A stretch of 64,000 nt of DNA from Mycobacterium sp. E1214. GTDB taxonomy: Bacteria > Actinomycetota > Actinomycetes > Mycobacteriales > Mycobacteriaceae. Location of the stretch: NCBI RefSeq assembly GCF_001666755.1, contig NZ_LZJC01000050.1, forward strand, positions 1 through 64,000, in the 5' to 3' direction. Below the pieces are notes generated by a model. The model was not told the DNA's origin. It ran no database searches and saw nothing but the letters and a program-made list of their open reading frames with translations. The translations under genes were made by a program, and so were the position numbers. Shown here piece after piece: positions 36,384 through 45,429 of this stretch; within the stretch, counting starts at the first letter, position 1; every line of letters begins with the position of its first letter.

Positions 36384-37507
36384 GCACCGTGGAAGACAAC
36401 CAACCGCGCGTCTACAAGGGTTTGGCCGGTGTCGTCGTCGACACCACGGCGATCTCCAAGGTGGTCCCGGAGACCAATTCGCTGACCTACCGCGGCTACG
36501 CCGTGCAAGACCTCGCCACGCAACGCAGCTTTGAAGAGGTGGCGTACCTGCTCTGGCACGGCGACCTGCCCGACGACCAGCAACTGGCGTTGTTCGCTCA
36601 GCGGGAACGCGCCGCGCGCCGGCTGACCCGGTCCCAGCTGTCGCTGCTGGCCAAGCTGCCCGACAACTGTCATCCGATGGACGTGGTGCGCACCTTCATC
36701 AGCTCGATGGGAGCCGAAGACCCCGACGAGGACGACAGCAGCGAACAGGCCAACTACGGCAAGGCGCTGCGGATGTTCGCCGCGTTACCCACCATCGTCG
36801 CGGCCGATATGCGCCGGCGGCGCGGCCTGGAACCCATCGCCCCGCACAGCCACATGAACTATGCGGAGAACTTCCTGCACATGTGCTTCGGCGACGTCCC
36901 CGAGCGGGTCATCGTGGACGCCTTCGAGCAGTCGATGGTGCTCTACGCCGAGCACAGCTTCAACGCCTCAACCTTCGCGGCGCGGGTGGTCACCTCCACG
37001 CAGTCCGACATCTACAGCGCGGTGACGGCCGCGATCGGGGCACTCAAGGGGCCGCTGCACGGCGGTGCCAACGAGGCGGTCATGCACGACATGCTCGAGA
37101 TCGGCAGTGCCGAGCGGGCGTCGGAGTGGTTGCGCGGCAAGCTGTCCCGCAAAGAGAAGGTCATGGGCTTCGGCCACCGGGTGTACAAGAACGGTGACTC
37201 GCGGGTGCCCACCATGAAGGCGGCGCTCGAGCGGGTGGCGGCGGTGCGCGACGGGCGCAAGTGGCTCGACATCTACACCGTCCTGGAAAAGGGTATGGCC
37301 GAGGCCAACGGCATCAAGCCGAACCTGGATTTCCCCACCGGGCCCGCGTACCACCTCATGGGTTTTGACATCGGCGCGTTCACACCGATATTCGTGATGA
37401 GCCGGATTACGGGGTGGACGGCCCACATCATCGAGCAGACCGCGTCCAACGCGTTGATCCGTCCCCTCAGCGAGTATGTCGGACCGCCGCAGCGGCCTCT
37501 ATCGTAA
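36380..37507 (+). CDS. prpC: 2-methylcitrate synthase PrpC
   Basis: Citrate-synthase-fold protein of 375 residues. The active-site histidines lie in HGGANEAVMHDM and in MGFGHRVYKNGDSR; the substrate-binding NASTFAARVV and DFPTGPAYHLMGF segments follow family order. It condenses propionyl-CoA with oxaloacetate. The GTG start overlaps the prpB stop by four bases. Position after prpD and prpB favours methylcitrate over citrate synthase, though such enzymes often accept both substrates. Confidence 0.94.
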   Translation: MSTVEDNQPRVYKGLAGVVVDTTAISKVVPETNSLTYRGYAVQDLATQRSFEEVAYLLWHGDLPDDQQLALFAQRERAARRLTRSQLSLLAKLPDNCHPMDVVRTFISSMGAEDPDEDDSSEQANYGKALRMFAALPTIVAADMRRRRGLEPIAPHSHMNYAENFLHMCFGDVPERVIVDAFEQSMVLYAEHSFNASTFAARVVTSTQSDIYSAVTAAIGALKGPLHGGANEAVMHDMLEIGSAERASEWLRGKLSRKEKVMGFGHRVYKNGDSRVPTMKAALERVAAVRDGRKWLDIYTVLEKGMAEANGIKPNLDFPTGPAYHLMGFDIGAFTPIFVMSRITGWTAHIIEQTASNALIRPLSEYVGPPQRPLS

Positions 37508-37512
37508 GTACC

Positions 37513-40500
37513 GTGTTCGCCAAAGTGTTGGTCGCCAATCGCGGGGAAATCGCGATTCGGGCGTTCCGTGCCGCCTACGAGCTCGAAATCGGGACCGTCG
37601 CGGTCTATCCCTACGAGGACCGTAACTCGGTGCACCGGCTCAAGGCCGACGAGTCCTACCAGATCGGCACCGAGGGCCACCCGGTCCGCGCCTACCTGTC
37701 GGTCGAGGACATCGTCGCGACGGCCCGGGCGTGCGGGGCGGACGCCATCTACCCCGGCTACGGTTTCCTGTCGGAGAATCCGGACCTGGCGGCGGCGTGC
37801 GCCGCGGCCGGCATCACCTTCGTCGGACCGAGCGCCGAGGTGCTGGAGCTGACGGGCAACAAGTCCCGGGCGATCGCGGCGGCGCGGGAGGCCGGCCTGC
37901 CGGTGCTGAGCTCCTCGGCGCCCTCGACATCGGTGGAGGAGCTGCTGGCAGCCGCCGAGTCGATGACGTTCCCGGTGTTCGTCAAGGCGGTCGCCGGCGG
38001 TGGCGGCCGCGGCATGCGGCGGGTCGCCGATAGCAGCTCGTTGGCCGAAGCCATCGAGGCGGCCAGCCGCGAGGCGGAATCGGCGTTCGGCGATGCCGCG
38101 GTGTTCCTCGAGCAGGCCGTGATCAATCCGCGGCACATCGAGGTGCAGATCCTCGCCGACACCCAGGGCAACGTGATCCACCTCTACGAGCGGGATTGCA
38201 GTGTGCAGCGGCGGCACCAGAAGGTCATCGAGTTGGCACCCGCGCCCAACCTCGATCCCGCGGTCCGCGAACGCATCTGCGCCGACGCGGTGGCGTTCGC
38301 CCGCCACATCGGCTACTCGTGCGCCGGCACGGTGGAGTTCCTGCTGGACGAGAACGGCCGGCACGTGTTCATCGAAATGAACCCCCGCATCCAGGTGGAG
38401 CACACGGTTACCGAGGAGATCACCGACGTCGACCTGGTGTCGTCGCAGCTGCGGATCGCCGGCGGGGAGACGCTCGAAGACCTTGACCTGAGCCAGGATT
38501 CCATCGTGCCGCACGGCGCCGCGCTGCAGTGCCGCATCACCACCGAGGACCCGGCTAACGGGTTCCGCCCGGACACCGGGCGGATCACGGCCTACCGCAC
38601 CCCGGGCGGCGCCGGGATACGGCTGGACGGGGGCACCACGCTGGGCGCGGAGATCAGCGCGCACTTCGACTCGATGCTGCTCAAGCTCACCTGCCGGGGC
38701 CGCGACTTCCCGACGGCCGTGCGGCGAGCGCGCCGCGCGGTCGCCGAGTTCCGCATCCGCGGTGTGTCCACCAACATCCCGTTCCTGCAAGCGGTTCTCG
38801 ACGATCCGGACTTTCGCGCCGGCCGCGTGACGACGTCGTTCATCGAGGAACGCCCGCAGTTGCTCACCGCCCGCAGCTCTGCCGACCGCGGCACCAAGAT
38901 CCTCAACTACCTGGCCGACGTCACCGTCAACAAGCCGCACGGAGAGCGCCCGTCACCGGTCTACCCACACGACAAGTTGCCCGACATCGACCTGTCGGCG
39001 GCCCCGCGGGCCGGTTCCAAGCAGCGACTGGCCGAGCTGGGGCCGGAGCGCTTCGCCGCCTGGCTGCGCGAGTCGCGCGGTGTCGGCGTCACGGATACCA
39101 CGTTCCGCGACGCGCACCAATCCCTGCTGGCCACTCGGGTGCGCACCAGCGGCCTGATGATGGTGGCGCCCTACATCGCGCGGACCATGCCGCAGCTGCT
39201 GTCCGTCGAATGTTGGGGTGGCGCAACGTACGACGTCGCCCTGCGGTTTCTCAAGGAGGATCCGTGGGAGCGGCTGGCCGCGCTGCGGGAGGCGATGCCC
39301 AACATCTGCCTGCAGATGCTGCTGCGCGGACGCAACACCGTTGGCTACACGCCCTATCCCGAGGTGGTCACGTCGGCCTTTGTCGAGGAGGCGACGGCGA
39401 CCGGCATCGACATCTTCCGAATCTTCGACGCCCTGAACAACGTCGACTCGATGCGGCCCGCGATCGACGCGGTGCGCGAAACCGGGTCCGCCGTCGCCGA
39501 AGTGGCGATGTCCTACACCGGCGACCTGAGCGACCCCGCCGAAACGCTCTACACGCTCGACTACTACCTGAAGCTGGCCGAGCAGATCGTGTCCGCGGGC
39601 GCCCACGTCCTTGCCATCAAGGACATGGCCGGGTTGCTGCGCGCCCCCGCCGCCACGACGCTGGTCTCCGCGCTCAAGTCCCGGTTCGACCTGCCGGTGC
39701 ACGTGCACACCCACGACACGCCGGGCGGGCAGTTGGCCACCTACGTGGCGGCCTGGCACGCCGGGGCCGACGCCGTCGACGGCGCCGCGGCGCCGCTGGC
39801 CGGGACCACGAGCCAACCCGCGCTGTCGTCGATCGTGGCGGCCGCCGCACACACCGACCACGACACCGGCCTGTCGCTCACCGCGGTGTGTGACCTGGAG
39901 CCCTACTGGGAGGCGCTGCGAAAGGTGTACGCGCCGTTCGAATCCGGGCTGCCGTCACCGACCGGGCGCGTCTACCGCCACGAGATCCCGGGCGGCCAAC
40001 TGTCCAATCTGCGGCAGCAGGCCATCGCGCTGGGGCTCGGGGATCGCTTCGAGGACGTCGAAGAGGCTTATGCCGGGGCCGACGCGATCCTCGGGCACCT
40101 GGTCAAGGTGACCCCGTCGAGCAAGGTGGTCGGCGACCTGGCGCTGGCGCTGGTGGGTGCGGGCATCAGCGCGCAGGACTTCGCCGAGGACCCGGCCCGC
40201 TACGACATCCCGGACTCGGTGATCGGTTTCCTGCGCGGTGAGCTCGGCGACCCGCCCGGTGGGTGGCCGGAACCGTTGCGCACCAAGGCGTTGGAGGGCC
40301 GCGGGCCGGCGAAGCCGGAGCAGGAGCTGGCGGCCGACGACGAGCGGGCTCTGGCCGTGCCGGGTGCCGATCGGCAGGCGGCGTTGAACCGCCTGCTGTT
40401 CCCCGGGCCCACCAAAGAGCTCGACGACCACCGCGAGCAGTTCGGCGACACCTCGAGGCTGAGCGCCAATCAATTCTTCTACGGCCTGCGCCAGGGCGAC

Positions 40501-40896
40501 GAGCATCGGGTCGAGCTGGAACGTGGCGTGGAGTTGCTGATCGGGTTGGAGGCCATCTCCGAGGCCGACGAACGCGGCATGCGCACGGTGATGTGCATCC
40601 TCAACGGACAATTGCGCCCGGTCGTGGTGCGCGACCGCAGCATCGCGGCGGACGTCCCGGCCGCGGAGAAGGCCGACCGCGCCAACCCGGACCAGGTCGC
40701 CGCCCCCTTCGCCGGTGTCGTCACCGTCACGGTGAGCGTCGGTGACGACGTCGAGGCCGGGCAGACGGTCGCGACGATCGAGGCCATGAAGATGGAGGCG
40801 GCCGTGACCGCGCCCAAATCCGGGAAGGTCGCGCGGGTCGCGGTGTCGCAGACCGCCCAAGTCGAGGGCGGCGACCTGTTGGTGGTGCTGGGCTAG
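37513..40896 (+). CDS. pyc: Pyruvate carboxylase
   Basis: Single-chain enzyme of 1127 residues, the length of M. tuberculosis Rv2967c. Order of parts: biotin carboxylase (ANRGEIAIRAFRAA at the start, GGGGRGMRRV ATP loop, EMNPRIQVEHTVTEE), carboxyltransferase (TTFRDAHQSLLATRVRT, with the metal and pyruvate site), a tetramerisation/allosteric linker, and a C-terminal biotin carrier with EAMKME. It makes oxaloacetate from pyruvate and bicarbonate with ATP. The GTG is five bases behind the prpC stop, so it is most likely transcribed with the methylcitrate genes and would feed PrpC with oxaloacetate made from the pyruvate that PrpB releases. Confidence 0.96.
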   Translation: MFAKVLVANRGEIAIRAFRAAYELEIGTVAVYPYEDRNSVHRLKADESYQIGTEGHPVRAYLSVEDIVATARACGADAIYPGYGFLSENPDLAAACAAAGITFVGPSAEVLELTGNKSRAIAAAREAGLPVLSSSAPSTSVEELLAAAESMTFPVFVKAVAGGGGRGMRRVADSSSLAEAIEAASREAESAFGDAAVFLEQAVINPRHIEVQILADTQGNVIHLYERDCSVQRRHQKVIELAPAPNLDPAVRERICADAVAFARHIGYSCAGTVEFLLDENGRHVFIEMNPRIQVEHTVTEEITDVDLVSSQLRIAGGETLEDLDLSQDSIVPHGAALQCRITTEDPANGFRPDTGRITAYRTPGGAGIRLDGGTTLGAEISAHFDSMLLKLTCRGRDFPTAVRRARRAVAEFRIRGVSTNIPFLQAVLDDPDFRAGRVTTSFIEERPQLLTARSSADRGTKILNYLADVTVNKPHGERPSPVYPHDKLPDIDLSAAPRAGSKQRLAELGPERFAAWLRESRGVGVTDTTFRDAHQSLLATRVRTSGLMMVAPYIARTMPQLLSVECWGGATYDVALRFLKEDPWERLAALREAMPNICLQMLLRGRNTVGYTPYPEVVTSAFVEEATATGIDIFRIFDALNNVDSMRPAIDAVRETGSAVAEVAMSYTGDLSDPAETLYTLDYYLKLAEQIVSAGAHVLAIKDMAGLLRAPAATTLVSALKSRFDLPVHVHTHDTPGGQLATYVAAWHAGADAVDGAAAPLAGTTSQPALSSIVAAAAHTDHDTGLSLTAVCDLEPYWEALRKVYAPFESGLPSPTGRVYRHEIPGGQLSNLRQQAIALGLGDRFEDVEEAYAGADAILGHLVKVTPSSKVVGDLALALVGAGISAQDFAEDPARYDIPDSVIGFLRGELGDPPGGWPEPLRTKALEGRGPAKPEQELAADDERALAVPGADRQAALNRLLFPGPTKELDDHREQFGDTSRLSANQFFYGLRQGDEHRVELERGVELLIGLEAISEADERGMRTVMCILNGQLRPVVVRDRSIAADVPAAEKADRANPDQVAAPFAGVVTVTVSVGDDVEAGQTVATIEAMKMEAAVTAPKSGKVARVAVSQTAQVEGGDLLVVLG

Positions 40897-41804
40897 CGGT
40901 TGCGGCCGACCAGGGCCGCCCGGGCCAGCGTCTGCTGGGCCTGCTTGACGTGCGCCGCGTCGACGAGCACGCCGTTAACCCCGACCGCCCCACGGCCGTT
41001 GGCCTCGGCCTCGCGGTAGGCGGCGACGTTGGTTTCGGCGCGGGCGATTTCGTCGGCGGTCGGGGCGTACACCTCGTTGGCGACGGGCACCTGGTCCGGA
41101 TGGATCGCCCACTTGCCCGTGTAGCCGAGCAGCGACGCGCGTCGGGCGTCGCGTTCGTACCCGGTGAGGTCCCGGTAGTCGGGATAGGGGGCGTCGATCG
41201 CGTCGATGCCGGCGATCCGCGCCGCCACGATCACCTTGTTACGCGCATAAGCCCAGAATTCCCCGGGATATTCGCCGAGGGGGGCGAAGTTAGTGTCCAC
41301 CCGTGCGCCCTGGGACAGCGAGAAGTCGCCGACACCGAAGATCAGCGCGTCCAGCCGCGGGCTGGCCACTGCGATCTCCTCGGCGTTGGCCAGGCCCTCC
41401 ACCTCCTCGATGAGCGCCTCGAGCCGAATCTGCTTGCTCAGCCCCAGCTTCGCCTCGAGCTGGGTGAGCAGCACGTCCACCCACCAGACGTCGCGCGCCC
41501 GGCGGGGTTTCGGGACGATGATGGTGTCCAGGTTCTCGCCGGCCCGGGTCACCACCTCGACGACGTCGTCGTGGCACCACTGGGTGTCGAGTCCGTTGAT
41601 CCTGATCGCCCGCGCGGTGCGGCCCCAGTCGATCTCGTTGAGCGCGGCGATGGCCTTGGCGCGGGCCGCCTCCTTGAACGCCGGGGCCACCGCGTCCTCG
41701 AGGTCCAGGAACACCAGGTCCGCGCCGCAGCCGGCGGCCTTGGCGAACATGTTGTCATTGCTCGCGGGCACCGCGAGCTCGGAGCGGCGGAGCAGGTCGG
41801 TCAT
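40893..41804 (-). CDS. CitE-like CoA-ester lyase
   Basis: TIM-barrel protein of 303 residues of the HpcH/HpaI-CitE family. Typical features are the N-terminal RRSELAVPASN, the magnesium-binding FLDLEDAVAP, RINGLDTQWCHDDV, ALIEEVEGL with the catalytic glutamate, and GKWAIHPDQV near the end. Stand-alone members act as malyl-, methylmalyl- or citramalyl-CoA lyases or thioesterases; it lacks the citrate-lyase partner subunits. It follows the CaiB-type gene by 13 bases, so CoA activation then carbon-carbon cleavage is a likely sequence. Its stop overlaps that of pyc. Confidence 0.9.
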   Translation of the reverse strand: MTDLLRRSELAVPASNDNMFAKAAGCGADLVFLDLEDAVAPAFKEAARAKAIAALNEIDWGRTARAIRINGLDTQWCHDDVVEVVTRAGENLDTIIVPKPRRARDVWWVDVLLTQLEAKLGLSKQIRLEALIEEVEGLANAEEIAVASPRLDALIFGVGDFSLSQGARVDTNFAPLGEYPGEFWAYARNKVIVAARIAGIDAIDAPYPDYRDLTGYERDARRASLLGYTGKWAIHPDQVPVANEVYAPTADEIARAETNVAAYREAEANGRGAVGVNGVLVDAAHVKQAQQTLARAALVGRNR

Positions 41805-41817
41805 CGAAGTCCCTCGG

Positions 41818-43008
41818 TCACAGCACCCCGCGGGCGCGTAGGTCGTCAATCTCGTTGGGCGTCAGGCCGAGTAGTTCGCCATACACCTCGACGTTGTGCT
41901 CGCCGAGGTCGGGACCCAAACGCTCGACGGAGCCGGACGCCGCCGAGAACCGCGGGACCGGCGCCTGCACGGTCATGGACCCGAGCTGTTCGTCGTGCAC
42001 CGAGACGAACACCTGCCGGTGCGCCAGCTGTTCGTCCGCGACGAGGTCGCGGATGTCGTACACGGGTGCGGCGGCGACCTCGTGCGCCTCGAACACGGCC
42101 ATCGCCTCCGAAAGCGTCTTGGTGGCAACCCATTCGGCGACCACGTTGTCCACCTCCCGGGCCCGTGCCAGGCGGCGTTGCGGGTCGGAGAAGTCGGGGT
42201 CGGCCACCAGGTCGTCACGCCCGATTGCCGAGAACACCCGCAACGCCAGCGCGGGCGAACTGCCGGACATGGCCAGCCACCGCCCGTCCGCGGTTTGATA
42301 GGTGTTGCGGGGAGCAGAGATGTCCCAACGGTTCCCGGACCGTTCGGGTACCAGACCCAGTTGGTCGTAACCCAGCAGCGTCTGCTCGAGCAGACGGGCG
42401 AGCGGGTCGATCAGGTTCACGTCGATCAACTGACCCGGACCGCCGTGCACGTCCCGGTGGTAGAGCGCCATCAACACGGCATAGGTCGCGTTCAGCGAGG
42501 CCACACCGTCGGCCAGCATGAACGGCGGCAGCGTCGGTGGCCCACCGGCCTGGCCGGTGATGTGCGCGAAGCCGCTCATCGCCTCCCCGAGCGTGCCGAA
42601 GCCCGGGCGCTCGCTTTTGGGGCCCGTCAGCCCGTACCCCGTGATGTGCAGCATCACGATGCGCTCGTTCACGGCGCGCAGGCTCTCATAGTCCAGGCCC
42701 CACTTGCGCAGGGTCTGCGGCCGGGTGTTGAAGATGGCGACGTCGGCGTGCTCCACCAGTCGGCGCACCAACGCCTGCCCCTCGGCGCTGCGCAAGTCGA
42801 GCGTCACGGCGCGTTTGTTGCGGGACAACGACTTCCACATCAGCCCGACGCCGTCGCGCTGGTTGCCCCAGCCACGAATCGGATCGCCGCTGCGCGGATC
42901 CTCGACCTTGATGACATCGGCCCCGAACTCGCCGAGGTAGGTGGCCACCAGGGGGGCCGCCGCCAGGGTGGCGAGGTCGAGCACGCGTACACCGTCAAGC
43001 ATGCGCAC
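41818..43008 (-). CDS. Family III (CaiB/BaiF) CoA transferase
   Basis: Protein of 396 residues. The class III signature is present: GVRVLDLATLAAAPLVATYLGEFGADVIKVEDP split over the first strand-helix units, SLSRNKRAVTLDL, and MLADGVASLNA with the catalytic aspartate near residue 166. It would move CoA between carboxylic acids, for example from succinyl-CoA to a catabolic acid. The start overlaps the monooxygenase gene by 14 bases and the CitE-like gene follows after 13 bases. Confidence 0.92.
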   Translation of the reverse strand: MRMLDGVRVLDLATLAAAPLVATYLGEFGADVIKVEDPRSGDPIRGWGNQRDGVGLMWKSLSRNKRAVTLDLRSAEGQALVRRLVEHADVAIFNTRPQTLRKWGLDYESLRAVNERIVMLHITGYGLTGPKSERPGFGTLGEAMSGFAHITGQAGGPPTLPPFMLADGVASLNATYAVLMALYHRDVHGGPGQLIDVNLIDPLARLLEQTLLGYDQLGLVPERSGNRWDISAPRNTYQTADGRWLAMSGSSPALALRVFSAIGRDDLVADPDFSDPQRRLARAREVDNVVAEWVATKTLSEAMAVFEAHEVAAAPVYDIRDLVADEQLAHRQVFVSVHDEQLGSMTVQAPVPRFSAASGSVERLGPDLGEHNVEVYGELLGLTPNEIDDLRARGVL

Positions 43009-44368
43009 CGGCGGTCACCCTCGTGCTCGTCGGCCGGTCCAGTCCGAGGTGTCCGCGCAGCGTAGTCGACTCGTATTCGGTGCGGAACAAGCCGCGGCGC
43101 TGCAGTTCGGGCACCACCATGCGGACGACATCCTCGAAGGCGCCCGGTAAATGCGTTGCGGCCAAGACGAATCCGTCGCACGCACCGCTTTGGAACCAAT
43201 CGGCCATCTGGTCGGCGACCTGCTCGCCGGTGCCGACGAAGCGGGGGCCCTGCAGCAGGGTGGCGCGATGGTTGGCGAGATCGCGAAGCGTAACCGTGTC
43301 CCCACCGATATGGGTGCGCAGGTTTTGCACCAGCCCCCGGATGCCGGACACCGACGCCAACAGTTCATCCGTCACCGGATCGTCGAGATCATGCTGAGCG
43401 AAGTCGTAATTCATCAACTCCGACAGCAGCGTCAACGACGCCATCGGATGGACCAGATCGTTGAGGAACAACGCTTCGCGCTCCTTGGCGTGGGCTTCGG
43501 ACTCGCCGACCACAGCGTAGGCCATGGGGCAGATCCGTACCCTGCCGGGATCGCGTCCGGCGTCGGCGATGCGCTCCTTCTGGTCGGCGTAGTGGCTGCG
43601 GGCGATATCGATGCCCGGGTCACCGGTGAAGATCAGTTCCGCCCAGCGTGAGGCGAATTCGCGACCCCGGCCCGACGAGCCTGCCTGGATGATGACCGGC
43701 CGGCCCTGCGGGGTTCGCGGCACCGTCAGCGGTCCACGCGCGGAGAAGAAGCGGCCGACGTGGCCCAGCTCGTGCACCTTCGCCGGATCGGCGTATTGAC
43801 CGGCCACCCGGTCGTGCAGGATGGCGTCGTCCTCCCAGGTGTCCCACAATCCGGTGACCACATCCATGAATTCGTCGGCGCGGTCGTAGCGTTCGTCGTG
43901 CCCGAGGTGGGCGTCGACGCCGAAGTTCTGGGCCTCGCTGTCGTTGACGGATGTGACCACGTTCCACGCGGCCCGGCCGCCGGACAGGTGGTCGAGGGTG
44001 GCGAAGGTGCGGGCGACGTGAAACGGCGCATAGTACGTGGTCGAATACGTCGCTCCGAGGCCGATTTTCGACGTGGCCTGGGCCAGGACGCCGAGGACGA
44101 CGCCGAGGTCCAACTTCACCGGGCGGGCCCCGTAATACACCGCGTCGGCGACCGAGCCGCCGTAGACGCCGGGCATGGCCAGGCGGTCGTCGAAGAACAT
44201 GAGGTCGAAGCAGCCCTCTTCGAGCTGCCGGCCGATCTTGGCGTAGTACGAGGCGTCCAGGTAGCCGTGTTCCGTGGCCGGATGCCGCCACGAGCCGGCA
44301 TAGACCGAGGTACTGCCCGCCTGCATGAACGCGACCAGGGACATCTTGTCGTTGCGCCGATCAGCCAT
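42995..44368 (-). CDS. NtaA/SnaA/DszA-type FMN-dependent monooxygenase
   Basis: Protein of 457 residues of the bacterial-luciferase-like group II monooxygenases (nitrilotriacetate, dibenzothiophene sulfone, pristinamycin types). Characteristic segments are FDLMFFDDRLAMP, GLGATYSTTYYAPFHVARTFATLDHLSGGRAAWNVVTS in its two strand parts, and VIIQAGSSGRGREFA. It needs FMNH2 from a separate reductase, not seen nearby. TACGTT (44375-44380, minus) lies six bases before the ATG, suggesting a leaderless mRNA. It is the first gene of the operon and is divergent from the GntR gene. Confidence 0.92.
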   Translation of the reverse strand: MADRRNDKMSLVAFMQAGSTSVYAGSWRHPATEHGYLDASYYAKIGRQLEEGCFDLMFFDDRLAMPGVYGGSVADAVYYGARPVKLDLGVVLGVLAQATSKIGLGATYSTTYYAPFHVARTFATLDHLSGGRAAWNVVTSVNDSEAQNFGVDAHLGHDERYDRADEFMDVVTGLWDTWEDDAILHDRVAGQYADPAKVHELGHVGRFFSARGPLTVPRTPQGRPVIIQAGSSGRGREFASRWAELIFTGDPGIDIARSHYADQKERIADAGRDPGRVRICPMAYAVVGESEAHAKEREALFLNDLVHPMASLTLLSELMNYDFAQHDLDDPVTDELLASVSGIRGLVQNLRTHIGGDTVTLRDLANHRATLLQGPRFVGTGEQVADQMADWFQSGACDGFVLAATHLPGAFEDVVRMVVPELQRRGLFRTEYESTTLRGHLGLDRPTSTRVTAGAHA

Positions 44369-44382
44369 ACCAGAAACGTAAC

Positions 44383-44398
44383 ATCTGACATTTCAGAT
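44383..44398. promoter_or_regulatory. GntR operator, palindrome 1
   Basis: ATCTGA-CATT-TCAGAT is a perfect inverted repeat directly upstream of the monooxygenase -10 (44375-44380). FadR/FCD-type regulators bind short palindromes of this kind. Confidence 0.62.
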
Positions 44399-44416
44399 AT
44401 CAAACGTCAGTTGATA
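44398..44416. promoter_or_regulatory. GntR operator, palindrome 2
   Basis: TATCAA (44398-44403) and TTGATA (44411-44416) form an inverted repeat that runs into the -10 hexamer TACCAT (44415-44420) of the GntR gene, which is six bases before its ATG. This is the place for autorepression. Confidence 0.55.
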
Positions 44417-44426
44417 CCATGCCGGA

Positions 44427-45074
44427 ATGGCCACGATCGATATCGCCGGGACGGTGCGCGAACGCGCCGCCCGGGAGTTGCGGGACCGCATCCTGACCGG
44501 CGCGCTGCCGGCCGGCACTCGGATCGACCTGGACGCCATCACCGAAGAATTCGCTACCAGCAGGACTCCGGTGCGGGAGGCGCTGCTCGAACTGTCCTAC
44601 GAGGGCTTGGTGCAGGTGGCCCCGCGCAGCGGCGTGACCGTGATCGGCATCAGCCCCGAGGATGTCGTCGACAGCTTCACCATTCTCGGGGTGCTGACCG
44701 GGCAGGCCGCGGCCTGGGCGGCCCAGCGCATGGACCCGACCGAACTCGCCACGTTGCGCGAACTAGCCGCGGACGTGGTGGCGCGCTCCGGGGACGCCAG
44801 CATCGGCACGGCGAACTGGCAGTTTCACCAAAAGATTCACCGCGCCGCCCATTCGCCGCGGCTCATGACGCAGATCAAGCACGCGGTGCGGGTGGTGCCG
44901 AGCAACTTCCTGACCGTGTTCCCGGACCACGAACAACACTCGCTCGACGAGCACGAGCAACTGCTGAATGCGCTCGCCGACAAGGACGTTGAGCGCGCTC
45001 GGTCCATCGCCGAACGGCACGTCTTGGACGCGGGTCACTCATTGGCCGAGTGGCTGCAGCGCCGCGACGGCTAA
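44427..45074 (+). CDS. GntR family regulator with FCD domain
   Basis: Protein of 215 residues. The winged helix is at residues 10-72 (LRDRILTGALPAGTRID, SRTPVREALLELSYEGLV). The C-terminal helical FCD domain has a metal-binding-type FHQKIHRAA and a later histidine in AERHVLDAGH. Such regulators sense small carboxylates. A leaderless start is likely from TACCAT six bases upstream. It is divergent from the monooxygenase/CoA-transferase/lyase operon and probably represses it. Confidence 0.93.
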   Translation: MATIDIAGTVRERAARELRDRILTGALPAGTRIDLDAITEEFATSRTPVREALLELSYEGLVQVAPRSGVTVIGISPEDVVDSFTILGVLTGQAAAWAAQRMDPTELATLRELAADVVARSGDASIGTANWQFHQKIHRAAHSPRLMTQIKHAVRVVPSNFLTVFPDHEQHSLDEHEQLLNALADKDVERARSIAERHVLDAGHSLAEWLQRRDG

Positions 45075-45080
45075 CCCGCG

Positions 45081-45365
45081 CTATCCGCCCCCGCCACCAG
45101 CGCCACCACCGGCTCCGCCGCCACCGGCCCCGCCGCCGCCACCGTTGTCGCCGTACACACCACCGCCGGTGCCGCCGCCGGACGGCACCTGGGGTGCGGC
45201 CGGTGGCGCCGACTGCGGCGGCGCCGGATTGGACGTCGTCGGCGGTGCGGCCGGTGCCTGACCGCCGGTGGCCGCCGCGCCGACGCCACCGGCCAAACCG
45301 AGCCCCAGCGTGACGACGGCGGCTCCGCCCAGGAGCGCCGCCGCGCGTTGTGCTTCTGCCCTCAT
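45081..45365 (-). CDS. Small exported glycine/proline-rich protein
   Basis: Protein of 94 residues. The first 32 residues have a basic start and a hydrophobic core (LLGGAAVVTLGLGLAGGVGAAA), a likely signal peptide. A proline/alanine/glutamine-rich middle follows and the last 30 residues are nearly all glycine with alanine. Such tails occur in small mycobacterial surface or exported proteins of unknown role. The ATG at 45365 is preceded by GGGGAT. Simple-sequence composition lowers confidence in the assignment, but the signal peptide argues for a real gene. Confidence 0.62.
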   Translation of the reverse strand: MRAEAQRAAALLGGAAVVTLGLGLAGGVGAAATGGQAPAAPPTTSNPAPPQSAPPAAPQVPSGGGTGGGVYGDNGGGGGAGGGGAGGGAGGGGG

Positions 45366-45429
45366 CGTGATCCCCTATCTCGCTTCGGTTCAGTCCGAGG
45401 TACCCGCTATCGGTTCGCGTAATCGCGGG

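Noticed and set aside
36380..37507. Housekeeping citrate synthase instead of PrpC
   Set aside because: The overlap with prpB and prpD in one operon under PrpR favours methylcitrate synthase, though some activity with acetyl-CoA cannot be excluded.
45085..45170. CRISPR-like repeats in the CCGCCACC-rich stretch
   Set aside because: The repeats are codons of a glycine-rich tail, irregular and without spacers. No CRISPR array is present in the window.
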